Shown one piece after another: positions 33,262 through 45,165 of a stretch of 63,610 nt of DNA. The stretch comes from Gyrodactylus bullatarudis (Eukaryota; Platyhelminthes; Monogenea; Gyrodactylidea; Gyrodactylidae), in the NCBI GenBank assembly GCA_012064415.1, contig SSNU01000234.1, forward strand, positions 394,718 to 458,327, written 5' to 3'. The stretch's first letter is position 1. Every line of letters starts with the position of its first letter. The position numbers and the translations under genes were made by a program. The notes under the pieces were generated by a model. It was not told the origin of the DNA and did no database searches. It worked only from the letters and a program-made list of their open reading frames with translations.

Positions 33262-34197
33262 TAGATCGTAATGGATAACTGCATGTCAAGAAATAATCCT
33301 AGTCCTGACATCTTATTGGCCTTTTTATTGAAGACCGAGGTATTAGTTTCCTGGTATTAGTGCAACGATTAGTTGCGAACTGTTTTAAGGAGATTGATCT
33401 TTGTAAGAGGTGCACGTTTGAGAGAAGAGTCGATCTCAAAACAAAGATCAACAGTGGATGAAACAATTTCACCAGGTGAAGGAAGATTAGAGAGGAAGGA
33501 TCAGGGAGATTTGACTTACATTTTTTGAACTTTCGAGTGGATAAATTGATTTCAAAGTGAGAATTTTGTAAAAATAGTAGATTCCCAACTCCATTTTAAT
33601 AAAATTTGGAACTGTTGAGAAAAAGGAAACAGAAAAATCTATCATTTTAAAGTTTATTTAGATTCTGTCCGGAAAGTAAAATTGGGAAAAGCCGATTTTT
33701 CAAGAGCCCCATGTGTCAACAATGGTAATAATTTATTACTAATAAACAATCAAGAATAGAGCTTCACTGTAGGTAGAAACGCTATTTACATGTAGTTGGA
33801 ATGAAAAAGAGTCCTTAAACATTCTCGTCGGTATTCGCGACCATTAACACTTGATAACGATTACCCTCAGGTTTATTGGCAAATTTGACCAGAGTGAGAA
33901 CTGGCACGTGGGCAACAAAAAATTTATAGTAGTTTCAGATACAGAATATCTTCATTGAGATTTTTGGGGTAGGATCTTCTGAATCTTCAGTGTTGTCTAT
34001 TAGCGCATCTAAACTATGAGTAGTTGTCCTCGTAAGTAAGGTTATAGAGAGTCATAATTAGACATGTAGCAGGAAGTATGACTCGACTAAATGTTCTCCG
34101 ATCGGACATGGCACTAGGGTGATGTTAATTAACATGAAGTCCTAGAAAAAAATCCATTTCGTTATTAATCAGTAGGTATAGGCTATTGAGAAGTTTT
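33262..34197. other. Intergenic with repeat-end motifs
   Basis: Contains a purine-rich open stretch at 33430-33520 (SISKQRSTVDETISPGEG in one frame) without start or splice support, and from about 33525 a degenerate copy of the 'AACTTTgAG...TTGATTTCAAAGTGA' arm shared by the foldback repeats. Confidence 0.35.
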
Positions 34198-34482
34198 CTA
34201 ACACCTACGAGATTTGAGAAGGAAATAATTTGTCGAATAGATCTTTAAAACCGATAAAAAACAAAGGAAAGAATTTTTATCAGATTTAATCTTTTTTTGG
34301 ACTTCTGGGCTCATTTCATTTTGAAAAAAATATTCAAATTCCTTGCAATTTGGAGAAAAATATTGAATTTCTTGAATGAATAGTAAATTCACATCTTCAT
34401 ACATCAGTTGAGTGGATATAGATGAAAATTTAATATCACTCTTGACAAGTGAATTCTGATAGAAATACATTTGAACTATCAA
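34198..34482 (-). repeat. Foldback-element fragment carrying a 94-codon ORF
   Basis: The minus-strand ORF starts MIVQMYFYQNSLVKSDIKF. From its middle onward the DNA aligns with the left end of the foldback element at 52.36 kb: GAATTTACTATT, then CAATATTTTTCTCC, then AAATGAGCC and a run before AATCTGA in the same order and spacing. The ORF is therefore probably a by-product of a repeat, though it is also possible that the repeat family derives from this coding sequence. No domain recognised. Confidence 0.45.
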
Positions 34483-34667
34483 AATTATTATGTCTTATAT
34501 TATAAGTCTAAAGAGTCGAATTTCCTAATATATTGGTGTTATTTATATAACTGGCAACTCTTAATTATCAACTTAATTGCATATGCTCTTTTGCGAGGTC
34601 AATGAAATAAATCAACAAGACCCTCAAAATCAGATAAATATTACTATAAAAATTATTATTTATTCAG

Positions 34668-34904
34668 ATGTCATTCAATCTAATACAGATTAAAGTATTT
34701 GATAACAATGAAACTCAAGAGTTTTTTAATAATTATAATTATAATCCAGATAACATTCATGGAGTTTATCTTTTTGATGCAACTGTAGAAATTACAGAAA
34801 TTAGTCTTCGTGATTTAGATCGCCACCATCGATTCTGCAGAAATATGATAAGACATCATTTCAATACTGAAATTTCTCAAGATTCACAATCCCATTTGAA
34901 ATGA
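34668..34904 (+). CDS. Small hypothetical protein
   Basis: A 78-residue ORF starting MSFNLIQIKVFDNNETQEFF and ending SQSHLK. The ATG is directly preceded by TTATTCAG, which could be a splice acceptor, so this may be an internal or last exon rather than a complete gene. The composition (Asn/Asp/His/Arg with regular hydrophobic spacing, HGVYLFDATVEITEISLRDL) is more protein-like than random A/T-rich ORFs. No family recognised. Confidence 0.3.
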   Translation: MSFNLIQIKVFDNNETQEFFNNYNYNPDNIHGVYLFDATVEITEISLRDLDRHHRFCRNMIRHHFNTEISQDSQSHLK

Positions 34905-37900
34905 TTATAGCACATAAAGTATCTTTTATCAGTGTTATAGGTACAATATGCCTATTCTTTTCTGTTACACCAGTATGGAAATTAGTGCTTTGATAATTAT
35001 AATTATGACTGACTTCACCTTACTCTTATTCTCTAAATAACATTGCAGTATTTTTTGGTTAAGGTATAAATGTTTTTCCTATATACTAAACAAGTTTCAC
35101 TGAAAGAACTAAATACAGAAACATATTGTTCTATCCTGATTACGACCCATGGGTGTCTCCTCTCACCTCTCTCTCTCTCTCTCTCTCTCTTCCTACCTGG
35201 AATAGTGATGATGCCTTGAACATTCCAACTACATACATATACAGTACAATTCATCATCATACATAAGGAGACTTTAGATTAGAAGAATACCAGAACAATG
35301 TTAATTATTCATCGAAAAAGGGGGGGGGATGAACAAAAGAAGAATTTTAACTTTTATGTAACATTTGTAGAGAGAAATGTATTCTCTCGACAATTAGCAA
35401 TGAATCAACCACAGTAAGCAATGTGATTATGAATGACCCAAAGAATAATGTACACAGTGTACAGTTATAGTGTCAATACAGGAAGAACATCGGAACTGGA
35501 AACAGCCCACTTCCTAAGAGAAGTTGTTGACTCCCTCAGACCTTGGTTTCAGTTAATCAATTGTACACAAAATCAAGTTCAGCCAGTCTACTTCATTTTA
35601 AAGTCCGAATCAACTACTTGACAGAATAAAAGCAAATTAAGGACTATAGTGTTAGATAATCTTGATTAGTAATCAGAAGGGCAACCAAAAATAGTACCTA
35701 AAAATCAGCTGAGATAGTAAAATGTGGTTCCATGAAAAAATTTTAGATTTTGGGAAATAATTTGGTTATCTTGTTTTGTCCTATGTCGTCATCTGATCTG
35801 TTTCTTCTTTTTGGCCTTGATACTAAAGCTGGTTGGGAACTTATTAACTAATTAGTGGTGATTAAGGCTGGTTGGCGTCAAGAAATTCAATTTTTCTCAT
35901 GGAATAGCCAGGATCACGAATCTTTCTAGAATCTCAGTTGAAAAGGAGCTAAAATAAATAGATTAAGCTATATCTGAATTACGAAATCTTTGAGTTCAAA
36001 CCAAAAGTTTATTCTCTTTCAGAAGTGATGGATTTTTTCTAGAGTTTCCATGGCCGAATTCGAAAATGGTACTCAATTCTATGCTCTTAATTTAGAGTTG
36101 CATTGAAATCCCTTCAATAGGCATTGAGTATTGTTCAGATGATAAATTCCATACAGGAAATTGTCGCTTGTACACTCTGTGGAGTAGAGGACAAATCATC
36201 CTTGTTTTCAATAGAGTCATCTGTCAATTCTTCCTACATAAAAATAACAGGATATTTATACACTTTATACTGAATAAATAACAAATAATCCTGTGGTTTT
36301 TTCTATAGGAAAAACAACAACTACCTGACGACTCAGCAAATGAGCCATTATAGAAATGTACAAAAAGAAGAGGACGGAAGATCTCATGGCAAGTTGTATG
36401 TATTGTACTCTGAAAGGTGTAAATCAGGTGAGGAAGAATTGCCAAAACAAATCACCCTTCTCTTTTTGCCAGAAGAATGGTTAGTTGTGCTTTTGTTTTT
36501 TCAAGTTCACGCCGCCTCTCGCTCGCCTTCTTTGTAATACAACCAATTTTTTTTCTAAAACACTACTAAATTTTTCCTTTGTATGCTTTATCTATTCTGA
36601 TAGAGAATTAAAGCGAACCCCACAATCAGTCTGAGTCAGTCTGCTTCGAGTAATCCTTGTAATCCCATTTGAATTCTGAGCAAATTCTTGTGAAATCGAT
36701 ACAAGATTACCTATCTATCATTCGAAATGGGAAAAAGATAAGCACTATTTATTCAGGAATGCTGAAATGAGTTTTGATAGAATTCACTACTGATCAATAA
36801 TATTAGAGGTCTGAACAGAGTTACCTCAAAAATACAATTTGTACTCATGACTTATAAGTAAGTTTATTTTCAATACTTTCCATAAATTTTTTTGAAATCG
36901 AAACATTTTTATTTATATACAGAAATAGAAATTAAATTAATTATTGTACAATTAAGGGAACAGGGAAAGAGTGTTTAATGTGCTCAAACAAGGGTTTATT
37001 GGTGCTGATTGGTTTTCTCTAGGTAAGTCTAAAAAATTAAACTTTTAAATATTTCTCCTAGATTCTAATACATTTTGTGCTCATTTGGGTTAGATAATCG
37101 GGTTAGATCAGATTATGAATGGACTCTTTAGGAGAGTTCGAATGATACATACAAACTTTATTTATGTACTGGTCACAATGGAAAATATTCTTTTGTATCA
37201 TTTTTGTAGAAGCTGAAATATATTTTATAATTATTCTATCAGAAGCCTGGAAATCTTCCATGACTACTTGGAAGAAATGATATCAAGTTTGACTAAATTG
37301 GAACACCATCACCGCTTCTGTCTCTCTTAAAAAAAGATGACAATGTCAACGCCATATTCTCTAACAGGCTAAAGAGTAGCTAACCAGAGATAAATCTATT
37401 CATCCTTTTACCTTCTATTAAATGCGGATAAATCATCTCTCTAATCGATAGGAGGGAAAATACAGTTTTTTCTTCGTTTCTCTTAATTTCAGGAAATAAA
37501 AGTTCAGTAAAAAAATACTCCTGAGGAGAATTTCCTACATGAATTTTTAATTACAAATTAAACCTACCAAGATAAATTATCAGCATTTTGACGATGATGT
37601 ACAGTGTGTAAGACTGTATTTTTTATTCAAGGGAAGGGGGAAATGAAAATACATTCCTTCCCTGTGATATCTCCCCAAATATGTGAGATCTGTATCTTAA
37701 TTATCACTCAGTCAAAATTGTTTTCGATTGTTTTTCCCTGTTAACATCCCATTACCACCCAAGGCTCTCTTTTCATACACTTCTGCTGAATTTGCCAGAT
37801 AAATAAATAACAATACAAAGTTGGTTGATATGACGTCCTCGTTATTATACAGAATATTAGAATCGGACTACTATTTTTGAAGTTTCCACTTTTTGATATT

Positions 37901-38401
37901 CAAGCTGAAAATTTTTGTTGATTTCAAAGTCATATGAAGCATCGGAATTAGACAAGAAGCCTAATCAATTTTATAACAGGTAGAGGACCAATCTACCAAA
38001 AATATTGGATAATATTTTTGGATCAGATTGGAGAGCAGATCTCTAACGATAGGATTTGGATCGTCAAAATTTCGCTGGCTTTCAAATGATCAAGATGTCA
38101 AAATTAATTCAAGTAATTTGGTAAAAATTTACTCTTCTTTAGGACCGATGAAAATTTTTTTTGTAAGAAATAAAATCTATATTGAAAAGAATAATGGTAT
38201 ACAAAATAATAATAGCATATAATGAAAATAGTAAATCTTGTTTTTGGATTAAAGACGAGGTAGAAACATAAATCATGAATGAGTTTTTTGATTGCAGTTG
38301 AAATAGTGTTGACAGTTGATCTGAAAAATTAAAATCGAAAATCGTCTGGTTAGTTCTACTCAATGAATGAAGATTTGGATATAGGAGAGATTGGGAGTAG
38401 T
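34905..38401. other. Gene-poor region
   Basis: Holds a (CT)n tract at 35167-35190, an unsupported 62-codon frame at 35433-35621 (slightly GC-richer than its surroundings, no domain) and, around 37870-37970, another degenerate arm of the foldback superfamily (TTTCCACTTTTTGATATTC... followed by GTTGATTTCAAAG). No gene is supported. Confidence 0.45.
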
Positions 38402-38740
38402 CTATTTTAGATCGGATATGTTTATGCAGTTGAGGTTGTCACAATTTGACAAGTCGTATTTCTCGTTAAGTTTATTATAAGTAGTAAGTAAATAGTTACT
38501 TTCATAAGTAGTATTTCTCAGATTATAGGATCGTTCAATTTTAATTGAAGATTCAGAGAATTTTTTTATGATGAATGCGTAACGGCGGACCCATAAGGGA
38601 TTGAGGCCAGACGCCGAGATGCGAGCATTGTATGTATTGAGTTCGGGAAAAAGAGAATAAAAAAATCTACTTTGAATTCTTTCGATTCTTATGGCTTGGT
38701 CATTAGTCAAGTTTATTAAGTCTTTGAATATGTTAAACTA
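38402..38740 (-). mobile_element. Non-LTR retrotransposon remnant (RT C-terminal region)
   Basis: The minus-strand frame reads DLINLTNDQAIRIERIQSRF, then FYSLFPELNTYNARISASGL, NPLWVRRYAFIIKKF and a SYNLRNTTYES stretch. The order 'R-x-E-x-x-Q-x-R-F ... L-x-x-L-x-x-R-R ... NLRN' is the usual layout of the region after the reverse-transcriptase domain in CR1/Jockey/RTE-like LINEs. The frame is closed by a stop upstream (just before FNIFKD) and there is no catalytic RT motif in the window, so this is a 5'-truncated dead copy. The exact clade cannot be told. Confidence 0.5.
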
Positions 38741-39569
38741 CTGTATTTGTTATTATGATAACTAAAGAATCATCTGATTTCTGCTGATATTAAATGCAAA
38801 TTCTGCATTGGTGCTTCACTTGCTCTAGAATTATTAAAGTATTTTTTGCATCTTATGGTTTTATATCAAATTGAAATGTTCAATATTTTTTCATTCTTAT
38901 GTGTTTCTTTTGATTTTAAAGGTTCTCCTGATGATATTGAGTCATGATGGATATAAAACCTAAAATAAATCATAAAAATAATTACATGATCTACTTAACA
39001 GTAGGATGTAAGAATGAACTGTCAGTTGTATTTATATAGAGATCTGTTGGCTTAGCCTCTATTTATTAATCCATCACATTACTCATCGATACAGGAAAAA
39101 ACAGTAGCAGCACAAGCAATACACCTTAATTATACACTGTACACACAAAAGGAGAGAAAATTAATTTGGATCCATTGTTTGTCTAATCAATTGTACTACA
39201 CACACACACAGAAACTCTTCGTTTGAGAACAATTTCTTGGTTGATTTGCCATAAAATGTAATTAATTAATAGAGATGTTATTATGAAGAAAGTATCAGAG
39301 TTGGTTCCCTCACTACCATATAAAGTACACATGTATTACACAAACAAAATAAACATAAAAGTTTACTTGTTTGAGAATGCACTAGGATTATATATCGTAA
39401 TAACTTATTACTAATAAGTTATAATTTATAACTAAATCACTAATATGGCCTGATAAATGGATTCTTTAGCCCTAAAGAAAAATGAAAATACGTCTTTTTG
39501 GTGTTCTGAGGGCATATTTTTAGCATTCATGAATTTTCAGTAATAATTCAAGTGCTTATAATCATTTTC
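38741..39569. other. Intergenic, no feature recognised
   Basis: A/T-rich, with a short CA tract near 39196-39210. No ORF or repeat that I can support. Confidence 0.5.
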
Positions 39570-39761
39570 TCAAAAGTAGTACGCCGAACTTTTTACAAAA
39601 TTGACTACACGGTTGCAGATCTTACACCAAAGATTTTCATCAATAGCATCGGTGAATTCACCAGAAAACTCTTTCGCATATTCTAGCATGAGGAATATCA
39701 CGTTTGACCATTTTGATATGTTGAATTTCAAAATGTGTTGTATTGTAAAGCTAACAGCCAA
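39570..39761 (-). other. Possible zinc-finger (CGGBP1/BED-like) fragment
   Basis: The minus-strand frame ends FTDAIDENLWCKICNRVVNF then VKSSAYYF. The pattern (acidic helix, L-W-C-x-x-C, x-x-V, then V-x-K-S) recalls the first half of CGGBP1-like and hAT-transposase BED-type fingers, where a His-x-H part should follow; here a stop comes first. If correct, it is a truncated remnant of a DNA transposon or domesticated finger. It is short, so the match may be accidental. Confidence 0.25.
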
Positions 39762-41200
39762 TCAGATTTAAGAATATTAATTTCCTTTAACAAGTCTTTC
39801 ATGAATGACAATTGATGAAAACCAGGGCATATTTTAAGTGTTTGTGATCTAAGATATGATGTAATTTGACTTTATAACTTGAAACCCTGGTTTCCTATCA
39901 AGTCTTTTCTTTGAGCTTTAACGGTTTTAAAACCTGTATATTCCCTGAGTAATATATGACTTTTTGATGACCCATATATATATATCAGTATAGTTCGCTA
40001 TAGCAGATTCTTAAACTGGCTCAATACATTTTTAATATCTTATAATTGTCGTATTCAAGTCTTTAGATATGCTTCCTTAACACGAGTGGTGAGGGAATCA
40101 GGATATTTTATTCAGACAAGATTTTCCTGGTCCAAAATTTTATGCTGATCACGAATCTGAACTTAATATAATGCTAGAGCCTCCACGAGCTGAGATATTG
40201 GCCAAAACACAATATCAGATCATCGCTTCAATAATTTCATTTTTTCCGGTAATGAACCTTTATAAGAAAAAAATTATGAGGTTTTAATAGGTTCATGTCC
40301 CTAATTGAAGCGGGAAAAAAAATTTGCGAAGAAATGAAAACATAAGGGTATTTTTTCGAGAGGTCATTATGGGTTTCCTTCCCGTGTTCATCGAGAAATA
40401 CAAGGAATGAATTGACTTATAGAAATCAAACACTGATCATCTCTATATTTGGATAGTCATGCATCGGGTGATAAGTTTACTGATCCAAATTTTAATGAAT
40501 TGTAGTTTTGACATTCATTCTCTCCCCCAAAAGGATCAAAACAAGTAATTTTAATGGAAAAATAGATCTTAGCTTAGAATGACGTAATTTCCCTTATTTC
40601 AGGGCAATCACTTTCTCTGCTATCTTGAGTAAGGAACCTCTAATTATATATCCTAACTGCATATATAAAGGGAGATGATTAATACTCCTTTAAATTCAGT
40701 TTTCAGAGAATCTAAGAAAAAAAAATTATTAACTCAGAGTATCCACCAGTGTGTATGTAATTGAATTTCTTCCAAATAATACTCCCATCAAAGTGTATAT
40801 TTCCTCTATAGTTTCTCCAGCGCTAAATTAGCCCATAGCCTCTGATTAGATTAGGCCAGTGTAGCAACTAGACAGAATAATTTTGAAGCATCTGTACATT
40901 CTATAAGTGATTCTATGATTTTTTACAAAATTTTTTTGAATTTACATTGATTTTTAAGTAGTGGAAATCATCAAGAAATCATAATTTAATTCACAAATGA
41001 TAACGAGGTTAGGCATTAGAACACATTTAGCATAATTGATTTCTTTCTATGATCTTGATCCTGAATAATTTTCAGCTCCGAGTTTGAAAAAACGGGAATC
41101 AAATCGATCTAGATTCCTAAAAACATGTTAGAATTCTTGATGAAAAATTGAGATTTGAGATTGATTTTGAAATAATAATAAAATTTATGACTATCTTGAG
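39762..41200. other. Intergenic, possibly upstream introns of the 41.2-kb gene
   Basis: No coding exon was found although the partial gene at 41.2 kb needs upstream exons. A repeat-like stretch lies at about 40920-41180 (motif TTGATGAAAAATTGAGATTT, also near 61340). Confidence 0.35.
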
Positions 41201-41420
41201 TGGACTTTGATCGATTCTCTTCTTAAAAATCTCAATTTACTCGCTATTAATTCACCTTTTCCAATTGGACTGGACATTTCAATTGAAGATGCAACAATAG
41301 AGGAGGAATCTTCCACTTGGCCAGGTAAAAAAGACACTAATTCAAGAGAATTTGAGTACTCTGGTATTGTAAGTACGTGTAACTTTAACTCAGTTAGTTC
41401 CTGCTACTAATTCTATTTAA
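41201..41420 (+). CDS. 3' part of an unrecognised gene with a 25-bp intron
   Basis: An exon of about 168 bp (41201-41368) reads WTLIDSLLKNLNLLAINSPF, PIGLDISIEDATIEEESSTW, PGKKDTNSREFEYSGI and ends at a textbook donor ATT|GTAAGT. A 25-bp intron (41369-41393, ending CTCAG) leads in phase 0 to LVPATNSI and a TAA at 41418-41420. The intron size is the same as in proven genes here, which is the main support. The 5' boundary is uncertain: TTGAG at 41200 is a possible acceptor; there is no ATG in frame. The function is unknown. Confidence 0.4.
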
Positions 41421-42354
41421 ATAAGAGAAACAACATCTATCTGTGATACACACTTTACATTCACGTACATAACATGAGTAGGCCTGTTGTAATAAAATGC
41501 AGAGAAACTTTCCCAATAGGAGCAAGGAGATTGGAGAAATAGGTGAATTAAACTTTTTATTTTTTTAAAAAGAAGAAAACGTTGATTGTGGAATGATGAC
41601 TCAATTCCTAGTTCGAATGATGAAGATATTTCCATAAAATAAGCCACAGAGAGTAAGCAATTCGTACAAATTGTTGAACACACAGTACTCCTTCTTCTTA
41701 TTATTAATTTGAAATAAAATTATTCCTCTCTTATCATTCAGTAGGGGAAAATGCCCTTGTAGTTTAATGCATCGTAAGTAGAAGAAGAAATTTTCATCTT
41801 GAAATTAAACTTTATCTCCTGGGCCAGACTGACTCATCTACTCTTCAATTAAAACTCAGATTTTACTAATACAATTCTCTCACATTTCTTGTCAAACTGT
41901 GGCTTGGGGAGGGATTTCAAACCTTCTTCGACTCTGTAACTGAACACTCGGGTTAGGATTGAAGATTTAAACCTCCTTTTCATACCAACTTTTCTGATAG
42001 AAATATCAATTCAAAGAATTATCTTCTATTGATTCATTTGTCGAAAAGATACTCATGTATAAAAGTCATAGACGTAGCCTCAAAAATAGTAGCTTAAAAA
42101 TGGCAAAATAGTATACAAACGATAGACTAAATGACTATTTTTAGTATATTATATGATCTACTTAAAAGTAATGAGATTAGAAAATTAATAAAATATTATT
42201 TTATTGAACTTTTTAATTTATTTATCTATATTATGTTCAAATCTATCGGTTTTTTCTTCGAAGTGATACATACAATCGCATATCACAGCGAATTCATAAG
42301 TATATTTCTTTGTATATGTAATTCATGAAAAAATAAATCTCTAAGACTTTAACG
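41421..42354. other. Intergenic, no feature recognised
   Basis: Short ORFs on both strands (41417-41683, 42131-42328) are low-complexity and hydrophobic. Nothing supported. Confidence 0.5.
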
Positions 42355-42516
42355 GTTACTAGTAACAAGATTAACTGGCTTTCAGATAATCTTGTTACTC
42401 GGTTTCAAAATTATCTGATAGTTTCAAGAACCCCGGGAATCTTGATACTAGTAACAAGTTTAACTGATTTGCCAGGGAGTCTTGAGACTATCAAGAGTAA
42501 CAAGATTAACGGCAAC
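42355..42516. repeat. AGTAACAAGATTAAC repeat cluster with hairpin
   Basis: Contains a 12-bp palindrome GTTACTAGTAAC (42355-42366), a 13-bp perfect stem AGTAACAAGATTA / TAATCTTGTTACT (42361-42373 with 42387-42399), and further direct copies of the AGTAACAAG-TTAAC motif near 42451 and 42501. The last 70 bp (from AGTAACAAGTTTAACT to CGGCAACAT) recur at 61975-62043 with few changes, so it is a dispersed repeat. Confidence 0.65.
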
Positions 42517-45019
42517 ATATATATGGCCTCAATCATTTATTGCCTTGTAAGGGAAAAGACATAAACTTTCTTCATTATATTCGGAATACTGTATTTCTTC
42601 TTGTTCTTCTAAAGTAAGTAATGACTCACTCATTAGGTAAGAGTTTACTCAATGTCTGAGGCACATCTATCTATCTTCTCATTATTAGAATCATTACCCA
42701 TTACTAATGGGCTATGAGATGTCTGTAGATGAATTATGTAGTTGTTCATTAATAACAGGAGTAGATACTTGAACTGTATTGTGTATATTCTGTGCAAGAT
42801 TTATTGAAACTTATTGTTGGTATTCTCACTTATTTATGTTTTTGTATTGCTATTCAATATTTACGTCTCTCTAACAGATAAGACAGTTTTACTTATCGAA
42901 ATCTATTTTATCTAATGGCGAAATACAATATTCTTTCGAACTCTTCCGATGCCATAGCTAAACGAAGAAAGTTTCAGGTTTTATTCTTTTTCTAAATCAC
43001 TTACATTATTATTTTAAAGCAATATAAAAATCTTGATAGAGTTGCTTACTTAATCCTTTCGGTGCTGAGAATATTTCACAATGTTTATAAAAACCAAAAT
43101 TTAGCTATGAAGTTATTTGGAAAAAAATATTACTAATGCAAGTTCACATTGTGGGCTTCAATATAAACTTTAATTGATTCAGAAACCTGGTAGAGTTATG
43201 AAGGTTCAAAAAATTGGAAAATGGACATATATACCAGAAAAAATTATTCATTGTTAGCAAATTGGACATGATTTTTATCATCTCTTATTGTTGATATTGT
43301 TTAATATTCTCAATCAAAAGAGAATTCAATGGCATTCTTAAGCTTGGCTGGCATAACTATAGCATGATAGCAATTTCGGATAGCTTCTGATACATTTGAA
43401 AAGAAGAAACATAAAGAAATACTTGAAGATCATTGCTACTCTATATGAATCCTAGTATCTCACGCAAACCATTTGAAATTAGAAATGTAATGGTGTTGTC
43501 TGCTGCATCAGAGAAAGAATTTGATTCTGATTACTTTAGAAATCGAAGAAATTCATGAAAATCCTGATCCTAATGAAAACATGGAGCTTTATGCAAAAGC
43601 AATTAATTTCCATTTTCGTATCAACTGACGTTTTAAAGACTTTTCAAGGGGATTAGTACTTTCAAATCTACAATCCCATCTCTTCTCATTCTCGAAATTA
43701 TTCACATAATTGTTGAGGTGTGAATAATAATAATATTTTTTCTCTATTCTCATTAGTTTTTCTTGGAGAATCTTTCAATTGGAAAAAGGAGAGATATAAC
43801 ACTCAGAGGTTGCCTACATTTGTAATGAGGGTAGAAAAGGGAGAGTTATTTTACTATCATTCTTCTCAAAGAAAAAATAAAATGAATATTATTGTGTAGA
43901 TATAATATGTTGATGCATGAAGAGAGGGGTACAACTACGTGATGTAATCTTGAGTAGGCTTCCATGTAGTACACCTCTTTTCCATGTGTTGAGGGAAAGT
44001 TCTGTCAAGACAACTCATTGAGGTTATTTCAAGCAAATCATTCTCACTCAAAGAAATCTAATGAACTAAATCTCCAACTATAGAGAGATGTATTACTCAT
44101 TACAGAAATGAGAAGGGAATACAATTCTCGATAGATAGATATATATATTCAAACATTTTAGACAAGGGAGAATAATATCATTGTTCCGTTGTTGGAGATG
44201 ATGAACTAATTGATATGAGTCAAGATGTAATTTATCAGTCTCTTGCCCCTCTTATTTTGAGAACATAAACGCTAATTGATAGGACGACAAGAAGTTACTA
44301 AAATCTTGTGATGGGAAGATACTTGGACCAAATGAAAAATAGAAAATATTTTTATACTTACAGTAAGTGGCACGCTTAATTTATTTGATAATAAAATTCC
44401 AAAAGAAATCTATATGTAGGAAATGTACTTTTCTTAAAGGATCCTCAGTGGTCTCTCTTTGAAATGATGAAAGTCGAAGTTAGGTGAAAAAGCTTAAATA
44501 GGCCATCGTAGTTGAAGATTGAACGAATAATTATAATTCTTCTAGACACACAAATCAGGTTTATCCATGTTGATAAAGAATTTTTTCCTTTACCCACACA
44601 TCTGTGCTGTCTTTTCTAGAGAAATTAGAAATCGAAACAGCATAGTTTTTTCATAGTATAGATTGATATGTCTGGTCATCACAGTATCTTTATTGAGTTG
44701 ATTATGTGTTTGTACGACCTAAGAAGAACCATAGTCACAATGAAATTTTCCAGATCAAAAGAGTCTTTTCCTGAGGGTCAAGTAAATCCTTATGGATCAA
44801 ACTGAATAATTTCTTAGTTTTAATTATAATTTCATCGATGAGATTGTTGAAATTGAAAAACTGGGCTGAAACGTGATACTGCTAAAATATTCAAGGATTC
44901 TGGTTCTCTGACAGATGAGGTGAGGTCTCAGATGTTAACACGAAATACATTTTTAGTGGGTGACGAGGGACAAGGGCTCAAGTCTTTTAGTATCTTTAAT
45001 TCGATGCGGAGAAGTCATA
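42517..45019. other. Gene-poor region
   Basis: No supported gene. A/T-rich with TATATA and TAGATA tracts near 44130-44150. Near 44913 a CAGATGAGG...CACGAAAT stretch vaguely resembles a hammerhead core but lacks the invariant U4 (see rejected items). Confidence 0.45.
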
Positions 45020-45165
45020 AATCTAGTCTTAGAGATAAGACTCAGCGTTTATCTAATTCATAAGTTAGTAAAGAAACAATCCAAACATACGCGCTTAGGG
45101 TCATGAGCGTTGAAAGTCCAACGCTTAGACCACTGGACCAACTCACTATGTTCTATCACATTACT
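45020..45165 (-). mobile_element. tRNA-headed SINE remnant
   Basis: On the minus strand, about 45150 downward, TTGGTCCAGTGGTCTAAGCG then TTGGACTTTCAACGCTCATG is an excellent tRNA D-arm (A-box) and anticodon-arm-like sequence, but the T-arm/B-box is lost and the anticodon loop is six or eight bases instead of seven, so it is not a working tRNA gene. About 100 bases downstream, GTCTTA-TCTC-TAAGAC (45039-45024) follows CTGA, where a hammerhead stem II would lie in the elements at 18.6 and 53.2 kb. The catalytic bases are missing, so any relation is speculative. Confidence 0.45.

Noticed and set aside
36325..36360. CTGACGA followed by a CTCA/TGAG hairpin on the plus strand
   Set aside because: GAAA does not follow the hairpin directly (eight unpaired bases intervene) and stem I cannot form.
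44905..44955. A further hammerhead on the plus strand (CAGATGAG ... CACGAAAT)
   Set aside because: U4 of the core is replaced by A, and no stem III with a UH cleavage site or stem I partner could be paired.
45083..45150. A functional tRNA gene on the minus strand
   Set aside because: A-box and anticodon arm are tRNA-like, but the anticodon loop has the wrong length, there is no T-arm and no acceptor stem pairing; called a SINE remnant instead.
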